Shown: positions 52,201 to 62,729 of the stretch, one piece after another
Numbering within the stretch: position 1 is the first letter of the stretch
Layout: every line of letters begins with the position of its first letter
Source: Ephydatia muelleri
Lineage: Eukaryota; Porifera; Demospongiae; Spongillida; Spongillidae
NCBI GenBank assembly: GCA_013339895.1
Contig: JABACO010000003.1
Coordinates: forward strand, 8,043,662-8,107,661
Reading direction: 5' to 3'
DNA length: 64,000 nucleotides
The notes under the pieces: model-generated
Databases searched by the model: none
The model's input: only the letters and a program-made list of their open reading frames with translations
What the model was told of the DNA's origin: nothing
Made by a program: the position numbers and the translations under genes

Positions 52201-52604
52201 TGAGGTATGGAGGAAGAGAGAAGAGTGGTATGTACTGTTACGAGGCTGTTCACCAGCAAAGTAGGAGGGATAGAGGAAGGAGAGAAGGGGGAGGAGGATA
52301 CAGGGCCATAGCAAGATTTACGAGGGGGGAGGTGGTCGGATGTGTGTGAGCGAGTATACTTAGAGGGACCCTATTCTAAATGCAGACAAATTGTACTATT
52401 AAAACAGTCAATAGTACCATTGAAAACATAACAATTCATTATTGGAACATAGCAGGTCACGTCACTTGTGACCTTCATTACGGAAGGGGAGTTTTTGACC
52501 CCATCAACCCCCCCAGCCCTGGGATTAGGGGAGCATAGAAGGAGAGGAGGGGAGCTGGGAAGAAAAAGAGGAGGGAATTTTTGTAATCTATTTGTTTGGC
52601 TCAC

Positions 52605-52796
52605 CTGCTGATCAAGTTCTCCTTCCCTCTGGCATCGTGTGATATGTCATACATCTGTTGTGGATAGCTGCATTGGCATGTACTGACCCAAGTATCTGGT
52701 GCCAACCAGCTGCTGACAAAACTCCTTGTGAAGAGCCTGCAGCTGTTGGTGCTCCACTATATACAAGCTTGGGAGCAGCTGTTGATGGGTACTGCT
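52605..52796 (-). other. candidate host exon interrupted by gypsy B
   Basis: On the minus strand, sequence from a CCCCTTATAG acceptor (57165-57174) through 57155-57164 continues after the element at 52796 down to a CAGCAG|GTGAGC donor at 52605. Open stretches include HQQLLPSLYIVEHQQLQALH and, in another frame near the donor, QQMYDISHDARGKENLIS. No single frame is open across it, so it is either non-coding, decayed, or mis-bounded. Confidence 0.35.
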
Positions 52797-52898
52797 TGTG
52801 GAGTGATGAATTATGGACACATTATTATGCATATTATGTTGTAATAATGCACGTGATGTACGGTGATTATTAATTAGAGTTTCGACTATCACGCTACA
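52797..52898 (+). repeat. 5' LTR of gypsy B (102 bp)
   Basis: Unusually short LTR. It contains a TTATTATGCATATTATG AT-rich core. The likely primer-binding site (TGGCAGCTTACTGGGA) starts four bases after its end; which tRNA it pairs with is not identified. Confidence 0.95.
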
Positions 52899-52946
52899 AG
52901 GTGGCAGCTTACTGGGATTGAAACGTGAACGACTTTCCTTGTTATT

Positions 52947-55900
52947 GTGCGTGTAAACATGGCTACGTATCAATTACCGGCTGTTGAGTGCTTCGATTTT
53001 GGGAAACCGGGAGACTGGCCTAGTTGGGCTCGCAGATTTGAGCGATTCCGGGAAGCATCGGGTCTGAAAGAAAAGGAAGAAGAGGCGCAAGTTAGTGCTC
53101 TAATCTATATGATGGGAGACAAGGCAGAGGACATTTTACGCTCTTTTGGTCTGAAGGATGAAGACAAAAAGAAGTACAAAGTAGTGCGAGATCGATATGA
53201 AGCTTACTTTGTCAAGAAGCGGAATGTCATTTACGAGCGCGCCAAGTTTAACTTACGGAAACAGGAGGATGGAGAATCTGTGGATGACTTTGTCACATCT
53301 TTGTATTCCTTGGCCCAGTATTGCAACTTTGGAGACCTTCATGATGAAATGATCAGAGATCGACTGGTGGTAGGTCTTAGGGATGCAAATCTTTCTGAAA
53401 AGTTGCAGCTGGATTCAGAGCTTACTCTGGAGAAGGCCATTGCCATGGCACGCCAGTCTGAAAGTGTAAAGCTACAGCAAGCTACAGTAAGGGGAGAACA
53501 GAAGATTGTCAATGTGGAGTTGGAAGCTGTATCAGTCAAACAACGTTTATCAAAACTACAAACTCAAAGTGGGGGAACTGAGTCCCCATCTGGTAAGAAG
53601 TGTTTTAGGTGTGGGCGATTTCCACCGCATGCCTTCCACCAATGCCCAGCTAGAAATATCATTTGCCATCGCTGTGGTAAACGGGGGCATTTTCAATCTC
53701 ACTGTCAAACTCCTTCTACAGATATTAGTACAGTTAGTAAGCAGAGTGGCACTGGTTTTGTTGGTATTTTAGATGCTGGGGGGGAAAGACCCTGGTTTGT
53801 CACTCTTCAGCTTCAAGGCATAAGTGTGTGCTTCAAAATAGACACAGGGGCAGATGTTACAGTTATTCCAGAGTCAGTGTTTAAGAGAATAAGGAATGCA
53901 AATCTGATGCATAGTGATAGGATACTGTGTGGTCCTGCCAAAAATGCTCTTCATGTTATTGGGCAGTTTAATGCTACATTGAAGCACCGTGGTGGGGCTA
54001 CTAGTGAGGAAGTGTATGTAGTACGAGGCTTGCAAACACCTTTAATTGGACTTCCAGCAATTAAAGCTTTGGGATTGGTTGTACGAGTGTGTGCTACTGA
54101 ATCAGGGGACTATGCCACAAGAATACTCAATAGTTATCCTGATTTGTTTACTGGCCTTGGTACTCTGGGTGAAGAGTACAAGATATGTCTAAGGCCACAT
54201 GCACAACCTTTTGCACTTTATACTCCACGGAGAGTTGCCCTCCCACTCATGAATGCTGTGAAAGAAGAGTTAGAGAGAATGGTAGAGTTGGGAGTGATTA
54301 GGCCAGTACAAGAAGCGAGAGAGTGGTGTGCAGGCATGGTTGTGGTTCCCAAAGCGGATGGCAAGATACGTATATGTGTGGACTTCACTAAACTGAATGA
54401 AAGTGTATGTAGAGAGCTACACATGTTGCCTTGTGTGGAGCAAATATTAGCGCAGCTTAGTGGAGCGAAGGTGTTTTCTAAATTGGATGCAAACTCTGGT
54501 TTTTGGCAAATCAAGTTGTCAGAGTCATCGTCTCCACTTACAACTTTCATAACTCCATTTGGGAGATTTTGCTTTCAAAGACTTCCATTTGGGATCACTT
54601 CTGCACCAGAAATATTCCAGAAGCGAATGTCTGAAATTCTTCTAGGTCTTGATGGAGTTGTGTGTATGATGGACGATGTCTTGATTTTTGGGCCAAACCA
54701 AGAAATCCATGACATGAGACTAAAAGTTGTGTTGCAGAGGGTCAAGTCTGCTGGGGTTACACTAAATAGAGACAAATGTGTATTCTCTCAGAGCAGTGTG
54801 AAATTCCCGGGACAAATTGTAGATGCACACGGTGTGAGGCCGGATCCAAATAAAGTGACTGCCATCAGAGGGATGGCTGCACCGATGAACACAACAGAAC
54901 TTAGACGATATCTTGGGATGATTAATCAACTTAGTAAATTCACTCCTAATATAGCGGAGCTCACCAAGCCACTTCGAGAGTTGCTGAGTAAAAAGAACGA
55001 GTGGACATGGAATGAAACCCATCAGAAAGCATTCTCTAAGCTGAAGGATGAAGTCAGTACACAACCTGTTTTAGCTTTGTACTCTCCCAAGTTAGATACT
55101 ATTGTGTCGGCGGATGCCTCTTCATATGGCATTGGTGCTGTGCTGCTCCAGAGACAGCTTGATGGATCTGTAAAACCTGTCTCATATGCCTCTAGATCCT
55201 TAACTCCAACTGAACAGAAGTACGCTCAGATTGAGAAGGAGGCTTTGGGTGTGACATGGGCCTGTGAGCGCTTCAGGGATTTTCTTACAGGACTTCAATT
55301 TCAAATCGAGACGGATCTTGTACCACTCCTGGGGTCGAAGAACCTTGAGGATTTGCCATTAAGGGTTCAGCGTTTTCGACTAAGATTGATGAGATTTAAG
55401 TACACAATTTCACATATACCAGGAAAAGAGTTGGTCATTGCCGATACATTGTCACGAGCTCCAAGTAATGAAGTATATCAGGAAGAGAAAGAGTTTAGAG
55501 CAGAAATTCAAGCTTATGTTGACTTGGTAGTTAGGAATATAAACCTATCTGAACCAAAGATGCTGGAAATAAAACAAGCACAGCAGAAGGATGAAATATG
55601 TCAAAAGGTCATTCAATACTGCCAAGAAGGTTGGCCTGATAAGAGTCTTGTGAAGGGTGAATGGAAGCAATTTTTCCATGTCGCATCAGAACTTTCCGTT
55701 GAAGATGGCTTGTTGTTGAGAGGGAATCGGATAGTGATACCGATGGCTCTACGTGCACCAGTTTTGAATAGATTGCATGAGGGACACTTGGGAATCAACA
55801 AATGCAGGGATCGTGCAAGGGAATCAGTGTGGTGGCCTGGTCTAAACAGGGAATTGGAAGTAAAGATTAGTATGTGTACCAAGTGTATCAAATCACATTC

Positions 55901-56663
55901 TCAGAAGCCAGAACCTTTGATGATGTCAAAGCTACCTGACTTGCCTTGGCAGAAAGTTGCAACTGACCTGTTCAGTTGGAAAGGTTCACAGTATCTTCTC
56001 ATCATTGATTATTTTTCTCGATATGTGGAGCTCTCCAAACTTTCTGCAACTACATCTCAGGATGTAATCAACCACATGAAATCTATTTTTGCAAGGCACG
56101 GAATTCCAAATGAAGTGGTATCGGACAATGGTCCTCAGTTTTCATCAAATGTATTTCACTCTTTTGCTGGTGAATATGGATTTGTTCACACCACCAGCAG
56201 CCCTAGGTACCCTCAAGGAAATGGTGAAGCCGAACGGGCGGTGAGAACCATTAAAAATATCCTTGACAAAGCAAAAGACCCATACCTTGGTCTTCTTGCA
56301 TATCGTTCCACTCCACTCCGTAATGGGTACAGTCCATCTGAACTTTTGATGAATAGGAGATTGAGGACCACAGTTCCTACGTTGGGGTATAATTTACATC
56401 CATCAGTACCTAACTATGCACAGCTCAGAGCAATGGAGCAAAAAGATAAACAGAAACAGAAGACTGATTTTGATAGACGTCATGCCAGTCGATCTCTTCA
56501 ACAATTGATGCCAGGTGATCAAGTGTGGATTGATGACCAAAATTTGAGAGGATCTGTAGTAAAGGAATACTCCCCAAGATCTTATTTGGTTGACACTGAA
56601 AGGGGTATACTGCGGAGGAACAGACGACAGCTGAAATTTCTCCTGGGGGGAAAAGGATCGTAG
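52947..56663 (+). CDS. gypsy B Gag-Pol polyprotein
   Basis: 1238 aa in one frame. Gag capsid-like region about 1-205. Two Cys/His knuckles at about 217-250 (CFRCGRFPPHAFHQC, CHRCGKRGHFQSHC). Aspartic protease at about 298 (KIDTGADVTVIPE). RT about 440-620 with VDFTKLNE, FGITSAPEIFQ and a YLDD-box variant, MMDD, at about 573. RNase H from about 715 (SADASSYGIGAVL). Integrase finger about 943-985 (HEGHLGINK ... CTKCIK). Core with Asp at ATDLF, Asp at VSDNGPQFS and Glu at GEAERAVRT. Gag and Pol are fused without frameshift, as in some Mag/Ty3-related lineages. The start is the first ATG after the primer-binding site. Confidence 0.95.
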   Translation: MRVNMATYQLPAVECFDFGKPGDWPSWARRFERFREASGLKEKEEEAQVSALIYMMGDKAEDILRSFGLKDEDKKKYKVVRDRYEAYFVKKRNVIYERAKFNLRKQEDGESVDDFVTSLYSLAQYCNFGDLHDEMIRDRLVVGLRDANLSEKLQLDSELTLEKAIAMARQSESVKLQQATVRGEQKIVNVELEAVSVKQRLSKLQTQSGGTESPSGKKCFRCGRFPPHAFHQCPARNIICHRCGKRGHFQSHCQTPSTDISTVSKQSGTGFVGILDAGGERPWFVTLQLQGISVCFKIDTGADVTVIPESVFKRIRNANLMHSDRILCGPAKNALHVIGQFNATLKHRGGATSEEVYVVRGLQTPLIGLPAIKALGLVVRVCATESGDYATRILNSYPDLFTGLGTLGEEYKICLRPHAQPFALYTPRRVALPLMNAVKEELERMVELGVIRPVQEAREWCAGMVVVPKADGKIRICVDFTKLNESVCRELHMLPCVEQILAQLSGAKVFSKLDANSGFWQIKLSESSSPLTTFITPFGRFCFQRLPFGITSAPEIFQKRMSEILLGLDGVVCMMDDVLIFGPNQEIHDMRLKVVLQRVKSAGVTLNRDKCVFSQSSVKFPGQIVDAHGVRPDPNKVTAIRGMAAPMNTTELRRYLGMINQLSKFTPNIAELTKPLRELLSKKNEWTWNETHQKAFSKLKDEVSTQPVLALYSPKLDTIVSADASSYGIGAVLLQRQLDGSVKPVSYASRSLTPTEQKYAQIEKEALGVTWACERFRDFLTGLQFQIETDLVPLLGSKNLEDLPLRVQRFRLRLMRFKYTISHIPGKELVIADTLSRAPSNEVYQEEKEFRAEIQAYVDLVVRNINLSEPKMLEIKQAQQKDEICQKVIQYCQEGWPDKSLVKGEWKQFFHVASELSVEDGLLLRGNRIVIPMALRAPVLNRLHEGHLGINKCRDRARESVWWPGLNRELEVKISMCTKCIKSHSQKPEPLMMSKLPDLPWQKVATDLFSWKGSQYLLIIDYFSRYVELSKLSATTSQDVINHMKSIFARHGIPNEVVSDNGPQFSSNVFHSFAGEYGFVHTTSSPRYPQGNGEAERAVRTIKNILDKAKDPYLGLLAYRSTPLRNGYSPSELLMNRRLRTTVPTLGYNLHPSVPNYAQLRAMEQKDKQKQKTDFDRRHASRSLQQLMPGDQVWIDDQNLRGSVVKEYSPRSYLVDTERGILRRNRRQLKFLLGGKGS

Positions 56664-56693
56664 CCATTCAGCCGTAGTACACAATGGTGGAGG

Positions 56694-57042
56694 TGTGAGC
56701 AGTACTGATCCAGTGCCCCATAATGTTGTCATCCTCCGAGATGAGAAAGAAACACCGAGGGAGCAGCAGGAAGCAGCAGTAGACCCACAAGAACAGGAAA
56801 GAACATTACAAGTGCCGGAAGAATCAGTTGAATCACATGAACAAGAAGAAGCAGTTGGACAACAAGAACTAGAGGGAATAGTTGAACCACAAGTGCAAGG
56901 GCATGAATCAGAAGGGCAATATGAGGCTCCAAATCTCAATAATCCCAATGCATCTGGTTCTCATAAGCAACAGGAATTAGTTCAACCAAGACCAGTCATT
57001 ACAAGGAGTGGTCGTGTATCTAAACCACCAAATAGGCTCTAG
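56694..57042 (+). CDS. gypsy B C-terminal tail frame
   Basis: Directly after the Gag-Pol stop, in another frame, about 115 codons: SSTDPVPHNVVILRDEKETP, a Glu/Gln-rich repeat-like stretch, then TRSGRVSKPPNRL and TAG. The RSGR-x-x-KPP ending resembles the basic tail of other gypsy integrases. It could be the shifted end of Pol, a separate small product, or non-functional. No membrane span, so not an envelope protein. Confidence 0.6.
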
Positions 57043-57052
57043 AAAAGGGAGA

Positions 57053-57154
57053 TGTGGAGTGATGAATTATGGACACATTATTATGCATATTATGTTGTAA
57101 TAATGCACGTGATGTACGGTGATTATTAATTAGAGTTTCGACTATCACGCTACA
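57053..57154 (+). repeat. 3' LTR of gypsy B (102 bp)
   Basis: Base-for-base the same as 52797-52898 on reading. Preceded by the polypurine tract and followed by the CTGCT duplication. Confidence 0.95.
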
Positions 57155-57174
57155 CTGCTGACTGCTATAAGGGG

Positions 57175-57820
57175 TGAAATGCAGGAGCCCTTAGAATGAC
57201 ATCAGTGTGGTCTAGTACAGAGGACTGCAATGGATCTAAGGAGGTAGTGAGCGAACGAAAGGGAAGGGAGACAGATAGAGGAGGCTGTAGGGAGAGCAAA
57301 TTGCTGTGAAGTAAGCTCCTGCGGTTACCCCCTCATTTTGTTCAGAGTCGCCTTCAGCAGGGACTATAGACAGTGAACAATGGCAGACCGAATGAATAAT
57401 GTTAGGTATGACTAGTAGAAACAGTTGGTTTCCGTTCCGTGGTGCCAGAAGCGTGGAGACGGACGAGTGGTAGACCTATTCGATAAATCCGGCTGTACCC
57501 TTCACCACAATCTGGTGAGATCCTTCGATATCAATGGTAGCTGCGAGAAATAAAGCCCGGTATCAGAAGGAGATGGCAGCACAGAGCTGGATGGGAAAAG
57601 GGGGGGTGGTCTTTCCTTACCAGAAATAGCATTCTTTAGCGCAAAAAAAGGACAGTACTAGTAACAGTAGCAGAAACTTATGATCCATGCTAGTATCGAT
57701 GGTCTGAAAGTAGACACGCAAGTTCTAAACTGTTGCGTATTCTCTTTGTAGAGCACTATAAACATACCTTGGTAATATTTTTATTAATATCATTAGGCAA
57801 AGTTAGAATGACATACGTCG
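57175..57820. other. no gene supported
   Basis: A stretch flanking the interrupted host exon, with no convincing open frame. It may hold upstream introns or exons of the minus-strand candidate gene. A short G run at 57599. Confidence 0.4.
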
Positions 57821-57925
57821 GATATGCATGCGGTAAGATCAGAAATTGCGCGCAGCACAGGCTGTGGTCAGATATGTATAAATGGATATGCGGTAAGTCA
57901 GAAATTCCGCGCAGCACGCACGAGC
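57820..57925. repeat. two-copy tandem repeat with GCGCGCAGCAC
   Basis: GGATATGCATGCGGTAAGATCAGAAATTGCGCGCAGCAC recurs about 65 bp later as GGATATGCGGTAAG-TCAGAAATTCCGCGCAGCAC (given here as landmarks GCGGTAAG and GCGCAGCAC). The period is close to that of the 65-bp array just downstream. Confidence 0.7.
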
Positions 57926-58059
57926 AATGAAGTGCACAACGCTTGGTCTTGTGGTGTTGCGGTGTTTCTACAGAGGACGTTGCGATAATTTTGGCACGAA
58001 TAACATTCCATACGTGCGTGCGTATGGACGCCGTTTGTTTCAAAATTATCGGCATGCGT

Positions 58060-58267
58060 GTGTGTGTATGCAAATTAGATTTCTAATTTGCATACACGCG
58101 CGCGAAGCTTCATCGATGTACAAACCACCGCGCGCGTGTATTCTAATCTAATTTGCATACACGCGCGCGAAGCTTCATCGATGTACAAACCAGCGCGCGC
58201 GTGTATTCTAATCTAATTTGCATACACGCGCGCGAAGCTTCATGCACGTCATGCGTTTATGCAAATT
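58060..58267. promoter_or_regulatory. CpG-rich 65-bp repeat array with five POU-type octamers
   Basis: Units start at 58085, 58150 and 58215 (period exactly 65; the third is partial). Each holds ATTTGCAT, ACGCGCGCG, AAGCTTCATCGATG and a second GCGCGCG. The first unit is preceded by ATGCAAATTAGA in a 13-bp-arm palindrome. Octamer ATGCAAAT (either strand) lies at 58068, 58086, 58151, 58216 and 58259. The array ends about 60 bp before the ATG of a candidate exon, so a promoter or enhancer role is plausible but inferred. Confidence 0.5.
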
Positions 58268-58327
58268 ACCATGCACGTGCTAGTACGAAGGATCTGGTTC
58301 CGTTCTACGACCTGCACTTGTGTCTTA

Positions 58328-58645
58328 ATGGAGACGTTTGAAAGACTAGGCGAGACCGTACAACTATGCAACGTTTACTGGCCATTGGAGGATTTCGATA
58401 AAACGGATGAGATAGTGACCCAGCTGTATCTCATCATCGACGAAGTTGAAGCGATGATACCGATCCTACGGGACGAGCGATCACCTGACCTAAATACCCT
58501 TATCGAGTTGCACGCTGCCTTGTTCCAGCTACTGGCACTGTGGGAGGCAAAGTTGGCCACCCTAGATGGGTCACGTGCACATCATTATGTGAACCGCCAA
58601 GGACTTGGTCCAGGGAGACGTCGAAAGTACATCAACGTTGAGCTG
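58328..58645 (+). CDS. candidate first exon of an rve-type transposon-derived gene
   Basis: From the ATG at 58328: METFERLGETVQLCNVYWPL, an acidic helical region (IVTQLYLIIDEVEAMIPILR, LIELHAALFQLLALWEAKLA), then RQGLGPGRRRKYINVEL. It is followed by a CTG|GTACGT donor. The helical N-terminus plus a GPGR-basic motif resembles the start of animal genes that continue with a helix-turn-helix and an integrase core. Those later parts are not found within the next 2 kb. Without the donor the frame runs to 58747. Function inferred only. Confidence 0.45.
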
Positions 58646-58749
58646 GTACGTACATACGTACGTGTATCGAGGGCTATAGAGGTTCATGGTGTTCAATTAA
58701 ATGTGTTAGTTCAATTATATACCAACCAACCACCCTATTCAAAATGAAT

Positions 58750-60690
58750 AATTAAAGCCCACATCTGCTACTAAAACCCATATTGGTATTCACAAAAGTT
58801 ATGATGAGAATTTAAAATGTCATTGTTGTGGCTAATTTTTAATATTAGTGAAATCTTACACCCAAATGAACTGCCTGACAATTTAGGTTAGTTAATTAAA
58901 TTCAAGGTTTTGAACATCCATTGCAATTTAGCATTACAGTAATGCTTCAACCAGTTAAATGTATTTACAATACTAGCAGAGGAATGAGCCAAACTGCACA
59001 TATGAAGACACATGAAATGAGGAGGGAGGGTGGGGAGGTGGAATTAAAAAATGAAAGGGTGATCGAGGGCTATATTAAGGAGTGAAAGGGGTGGGGTGGA
59101 GGAGGGAGTAGGAGGGAGTGGAGAGAGATGAGGTAGTGAGAGAAGGGGAGGTGGGTGGGAGGAGAGAAAGTAGGCAGGGAAGGGAGGAGGTGATGGGAAA
59201 GGAGAGAAGAAAGGGGAGAAGTGAGTTGGTAGGTGGGGAAGGAGGGAGGAGGAAGGTGAATGGAGCAGGAGGAGTGGGAGGGGGAATGATTCTAACTTCT
59301 AATAATGCAGTGAAGTCTGAGGGATCCATCAGAGCCAGCTGTTAAGAAGTGATCGGGTTGCTGTGGACAGAAATTGATCGAACTGATATCAGACATCAGA
59401 CCTGCTAGACCGGAAAAGGAACATTATTAGGCTTGGTTTAATTTATTCGCCATCTGTTGTTATTGCAAGAACTGCAAATGTACATGTACAATACAGCACC
59501 CACAATGCTGATATAGTAAATAATGTGAAATTTGAAACTGTACATCACAGATACTTGCTGGTTATAAACGTGATGCCAAACAAAAAATTACATGCCTATG
59601 GAAGAATATTATTTTGTGTCCTTTTTAGTGCATAAACATGATTTTCATCATAATAATGCACATCATCATTGCTTAGAGCCAGAGTACAGGAAGTGCATAT
59701 TACTAGTTCCTAACTTGAAGTTATTCTTTTTATTCTTGTGCTCACAAATGTAGGCGTGAATATAAATATACTGCACATTCATGTTGCTAACACGCCGTTA
59801 CACATATGTACATGCCTTCCAAATGAGTAGGGGCATTTGCAATTTTCTATCTAAAGCACCACTCAGCATCATGTACAGCATGCACTATCCTAAACAGATG
59901 AATGTGTTACCTGATGATGGATAATTAGTCAATGGAATAATGTAAATGGCCATTGCTATGTTTTTCTACTACATGCATGTACAACGATACAGCACATCAT
60001 CTCATACAATAATACATAGAGTTGTTTTATCTAGTCATAATATTTACATTTAATTAAAAATCCTCTAGGTATGGGCCTTCTACCATACCTGGTGAATTGG
60101 TGGACACATCCCTGCATGTGGTGTGAGGGGAAGAGGGCAGAGCTTATTGCATAAATTCTTAAATATGAAGGTCAACATCTGAACATCTCTGCACTAAGCA
60201 CAGTGAGTACAACGAATGAATCTCCTCCTATTAAAAACACACCAGAGTATATGCATGCATACCATTACTCACAGCAATACGCATGGTAAATGTAACTACA
60301 TATCTGCATGCAGGAAAATCACTATCCTTACACTGTACTCTTTCCAGCAATGAAATATGAAAAATTGCAATCATTAGGATGACCATAATTGCCTTGGTTA
60401 CAAATGCTTGCCATCTCATGAAAGCATTAACTTTGGTGCGGAAGTTCGTTACCTAAAAAATGATGAATGCCTGAGTATTAACAGTTAATTTTGTGTACTA
60501 CTGTAATTTGGGAAATTCATGATGTTGAAATGTTTTCACATAAGGTCTTATTATCCAAAAATAATAATTAATATTAATGCATACATAGTAAAATGATATA
60601 TAACATCTGAAAATAATCCAACATCTCCACAATCAAAAACTTGGTGCTGCATGATGCTATTAAAAAAGAACATCAATTATCCTACCCGGA
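58750..60690. other. no gene seen; purine-rich tract 59025-59290
   Basis: AT-rich sequence with one GGAGGGAG-type purine tract that opens Glu/Arg/Gly-rich frames by composition only. No further exons of the upstream candidate were recognised. Confidence 0.5.
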
Positions 60691-60784
60691 CCCTTCCATG
60701 TAGCCCATAAAAAAAGGTATAACACTCTACACTTCAAGTCCTTTTTATCCACTATGTACTGACATACCTTCCAATTGGAGTACA

Positions 60785-60965
60785 TGTCACTATGACCACA
60801 TTCTTGACCAGTTTTACCTTGCGCCCCAGGACCAGTCCAAGATCAGACTTGGATCCATGGGGGTCAGGGCAGTATATCTCCACGACAACCCAGAGGTTCA
60901 ACCTCCGCTGTGGTCCAGTGTGGCCAGTTGGAAGGACAGTCCCACACTATCCTCCCCAGCTCCCG
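60785..60965 (-). other. candidate exon B, best-preserved copy
   Basis: On the minus strand one frame runs RLNLWVVVEIYCPDPHGSKS, then DLGLVLGRKVKLVKNVVIVT, then CTPIGR, up to a GGAAG|GTATGT donor. It alternates hydrophobic strands like a beta-sheet domain and has no stop. The three other copies (14.6, 17.0, 48.9 kb) have one base fewer near EIYC. This copy is therefore the likely ancestral reading. Not assigned to a family. Confidence 0.4.
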
Positions 60966-61320
60966 GCACGGGGGAGGAGTCTGTGCCTACAGCAGTTAGA
61001 GGGGGGGGGGGGGGGGCAATGATGTATATGGGCTGCTGGTTGTCGGGGGCAACAATACCAGCTTGTTGCAGCCTGTGGTTGGGAGGGGACAGGAGAGTGG
61101 AATAAGTGTATGTGTCTGTGTGTGTGCATCTGTATGTGGATACATACAGTGTATGACCATACGCATATGCATGAGTACCTGAGCATACATATACAGTGTG
61201 TGCATTTGTATTTGGGTATGCATGACTATATGTATGTGCAAGTATATGATTGTACAGTGAGTGCATGTATTTAAGTGTCTATTGGTAAGAAGTGCATTTG
61301 AGATGTAAAATATATATTCT
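60966..61320. repeat. G run and TGTATGTG-rich simple sequence
   Basis: AGAGGGGG with about 17 G at 60998-61016, then GTGTGCATCTGTATGTGGATAC-type sequence. The same module order (CCCCTGGCGTGGGGGAGGAG, GGGGCAA, CAGCTTGTTGCAGCC, GGGAGGGGACAGGAGAGTGG, TATGTGTCTGTGTG) is found at 48950-49110, so this is part of the duplicated cassette. Confidence 0.75.
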
Positions 61321-61937
61321 CCTTAATTTGGACACAAACGAGTATACATGTACATGGACAAAACAAATAACATTAACTGATGAGCAAAGGGATACATACC
61401 TGACATACATGAGATATGATGTATAATTAGATCTCCCACTCGTGGGCCTGGGGATGAGTATTCATTGTAGGGAGATTTGTGCAGTTCCGGATCCTTGCCA
61501 CCCATCTGCACAGTAAGTCATAGGTAGTGGGTTTGTATACAAAGGAATGCTGCATACACTGTGCCATGCATGCAGGCTTGTAACTAAAGTAATAAGCAAA
61601 CTTATCATGACATTAGAATCAATTCACATTTAAATCACATTATGGAGGGTTTATAACACGTCTCGATGCATACTGTAGGATGCATTGGGAGTCATTATTG
61701 TAGCTTGCACCTATTTGGATTCAAGTTCCCTCCCTTCCACTCTTCCTCCCTCCTCCCACTCTTTTTCCCTCCCTTCTAATCTTACTCCCTCCCATGCTTC
61801 CTCCCTCCATCCCTCCCGCACTCCCTTCTTCTTTCCTCCATTTCACTCCTGTTCTGCAACCAGTGCTTGATCATCAAATGAACCTTCCTTTAATTTTCTC
61901 ACAACTGCAACATGCACTTTCCAATTACAAACATTAA

Positions 61938-62075
61938 TTGATAGATGTGAGCCATGACTGTGATACATCTGATACTATGCTGAAATAGAGTGTGTCATCT
62001 TTGAGATACTGGCAATTGTTTGGGCCTCATTCAGATTGATCTCACTGAGGTCAGCCAATTTGTGGGTGGCCATGC
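61938..62075 (-). pseudogene. TRAF MATH-domain terminal fragment
   Basis: The minus strand gives LSEINLNEA in one frame and DDTLYFSIVSDVSQS in another, ending SWLTSIN and TGA-like context. Only the last 45 or so codons of the TRAF family are present. The 61720-61860 CCCTCC tract and the ACTCTTTTTCCCT flank correspond to the TRAF 3' flank in inverted orientation. Confidence 0.6.
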
Positions 62076-62139
62076 CCTAACAAAGTGAAGGGAATTTAAC
62101 CTGGATCTTGTACCATTATTCACCTTTCGGTAAACAACC

Positions 62140-62655
62140 ACTCCCCCCTCCTCCTCCCACACCCCTCCTCCTCCCCACAACCCTCCCTCCCCACAACCCC
62201 CCTCCTCCCCACACCCTCCTCCTCCCCACACCCCTCTCCTCCCCACACCCCTCCTCCTCCCCACACCCCTCCTCCTCCCCCAACTCCACACCCCCTCCTC
62301 CGCAAGTCCCTCCCCCACCCCTCCTCCTCCCCCAACCCTCCTCCTCCCCACACCCCCCCCTCCTCCTCCCTCTCCTCCAACCCCCCTCCTCCCCACCCCT
62401 CCTCTCCCCACACCCCTCCTCCTCCCCACACCCCTCCTCCTCCCACCCCCTCCTCCTCCCCCACCCCTCCCTCCCCCCACACCCTCCTCCTCCTCCCCAC
62501 ACCCCTCCTCCCCCCACCCCCTCCTCCCCCCCACCCCTCCTCCCACACCCCTCTCCCCCACCGTCCTCCCCCCACACCTCCTCCCCACACCCCTCTTCCC
62601 ACACCCCTCCTTCTCCCCATGCCCTCCTGCCCACGCCCCTCTTCCTCCCATATTC
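62140..62655 (-). repeat. C-rich (inverted) minisatellite of the TRAF cassette
   Basis: CCTCCTCCCCACACCCC-type repeats, the complement of the 13840-14552 minisatellite. The long open frames on both strands (Pro/Ser-rich or Gly/Arg-rich) are composition artefacts. Confidence 0.95.
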
Positions 62656-62729
62656 CACCCATGCATCAGACATGCATGTACCATGATCGTGAACAATTTT
62701 AGGAAGGGTCCAGTCTATGGGGAAGTGCT

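Larger units (their letters stand above)
52797..57154 (+). mobile_element. Ty3/gypsy LTR retrotransposon B, young and structurally complete
   Basis: LTRs of 102 bp at 52797-52898 and 57053-57154 are identical and run TGTGGAGTGATG...CGCTACA. A perfect 5-bp duplication CTGCT flanks the element (52792-52796, 57155-57159). The LTRs enclose an untranslated leader, a single Gag-Pol reading frame, a short tail frame, and a purine-rich AGAAAAGGGAGA just before the 3' LTR (polypurine tract). Total 4358 bp. The identical LTRs indicate very recent integration. Confidence 0.95.

Noticed and set aside
56403-56948. 181-aa Cys/Ser-rich minus-strand frame as an envelope-like or toxin-like peptide
   Set aside because: It is antisense to the Gln/Glu-rich end of gypsy B; cysteines come from complementing GAA/GCA-rich codons.
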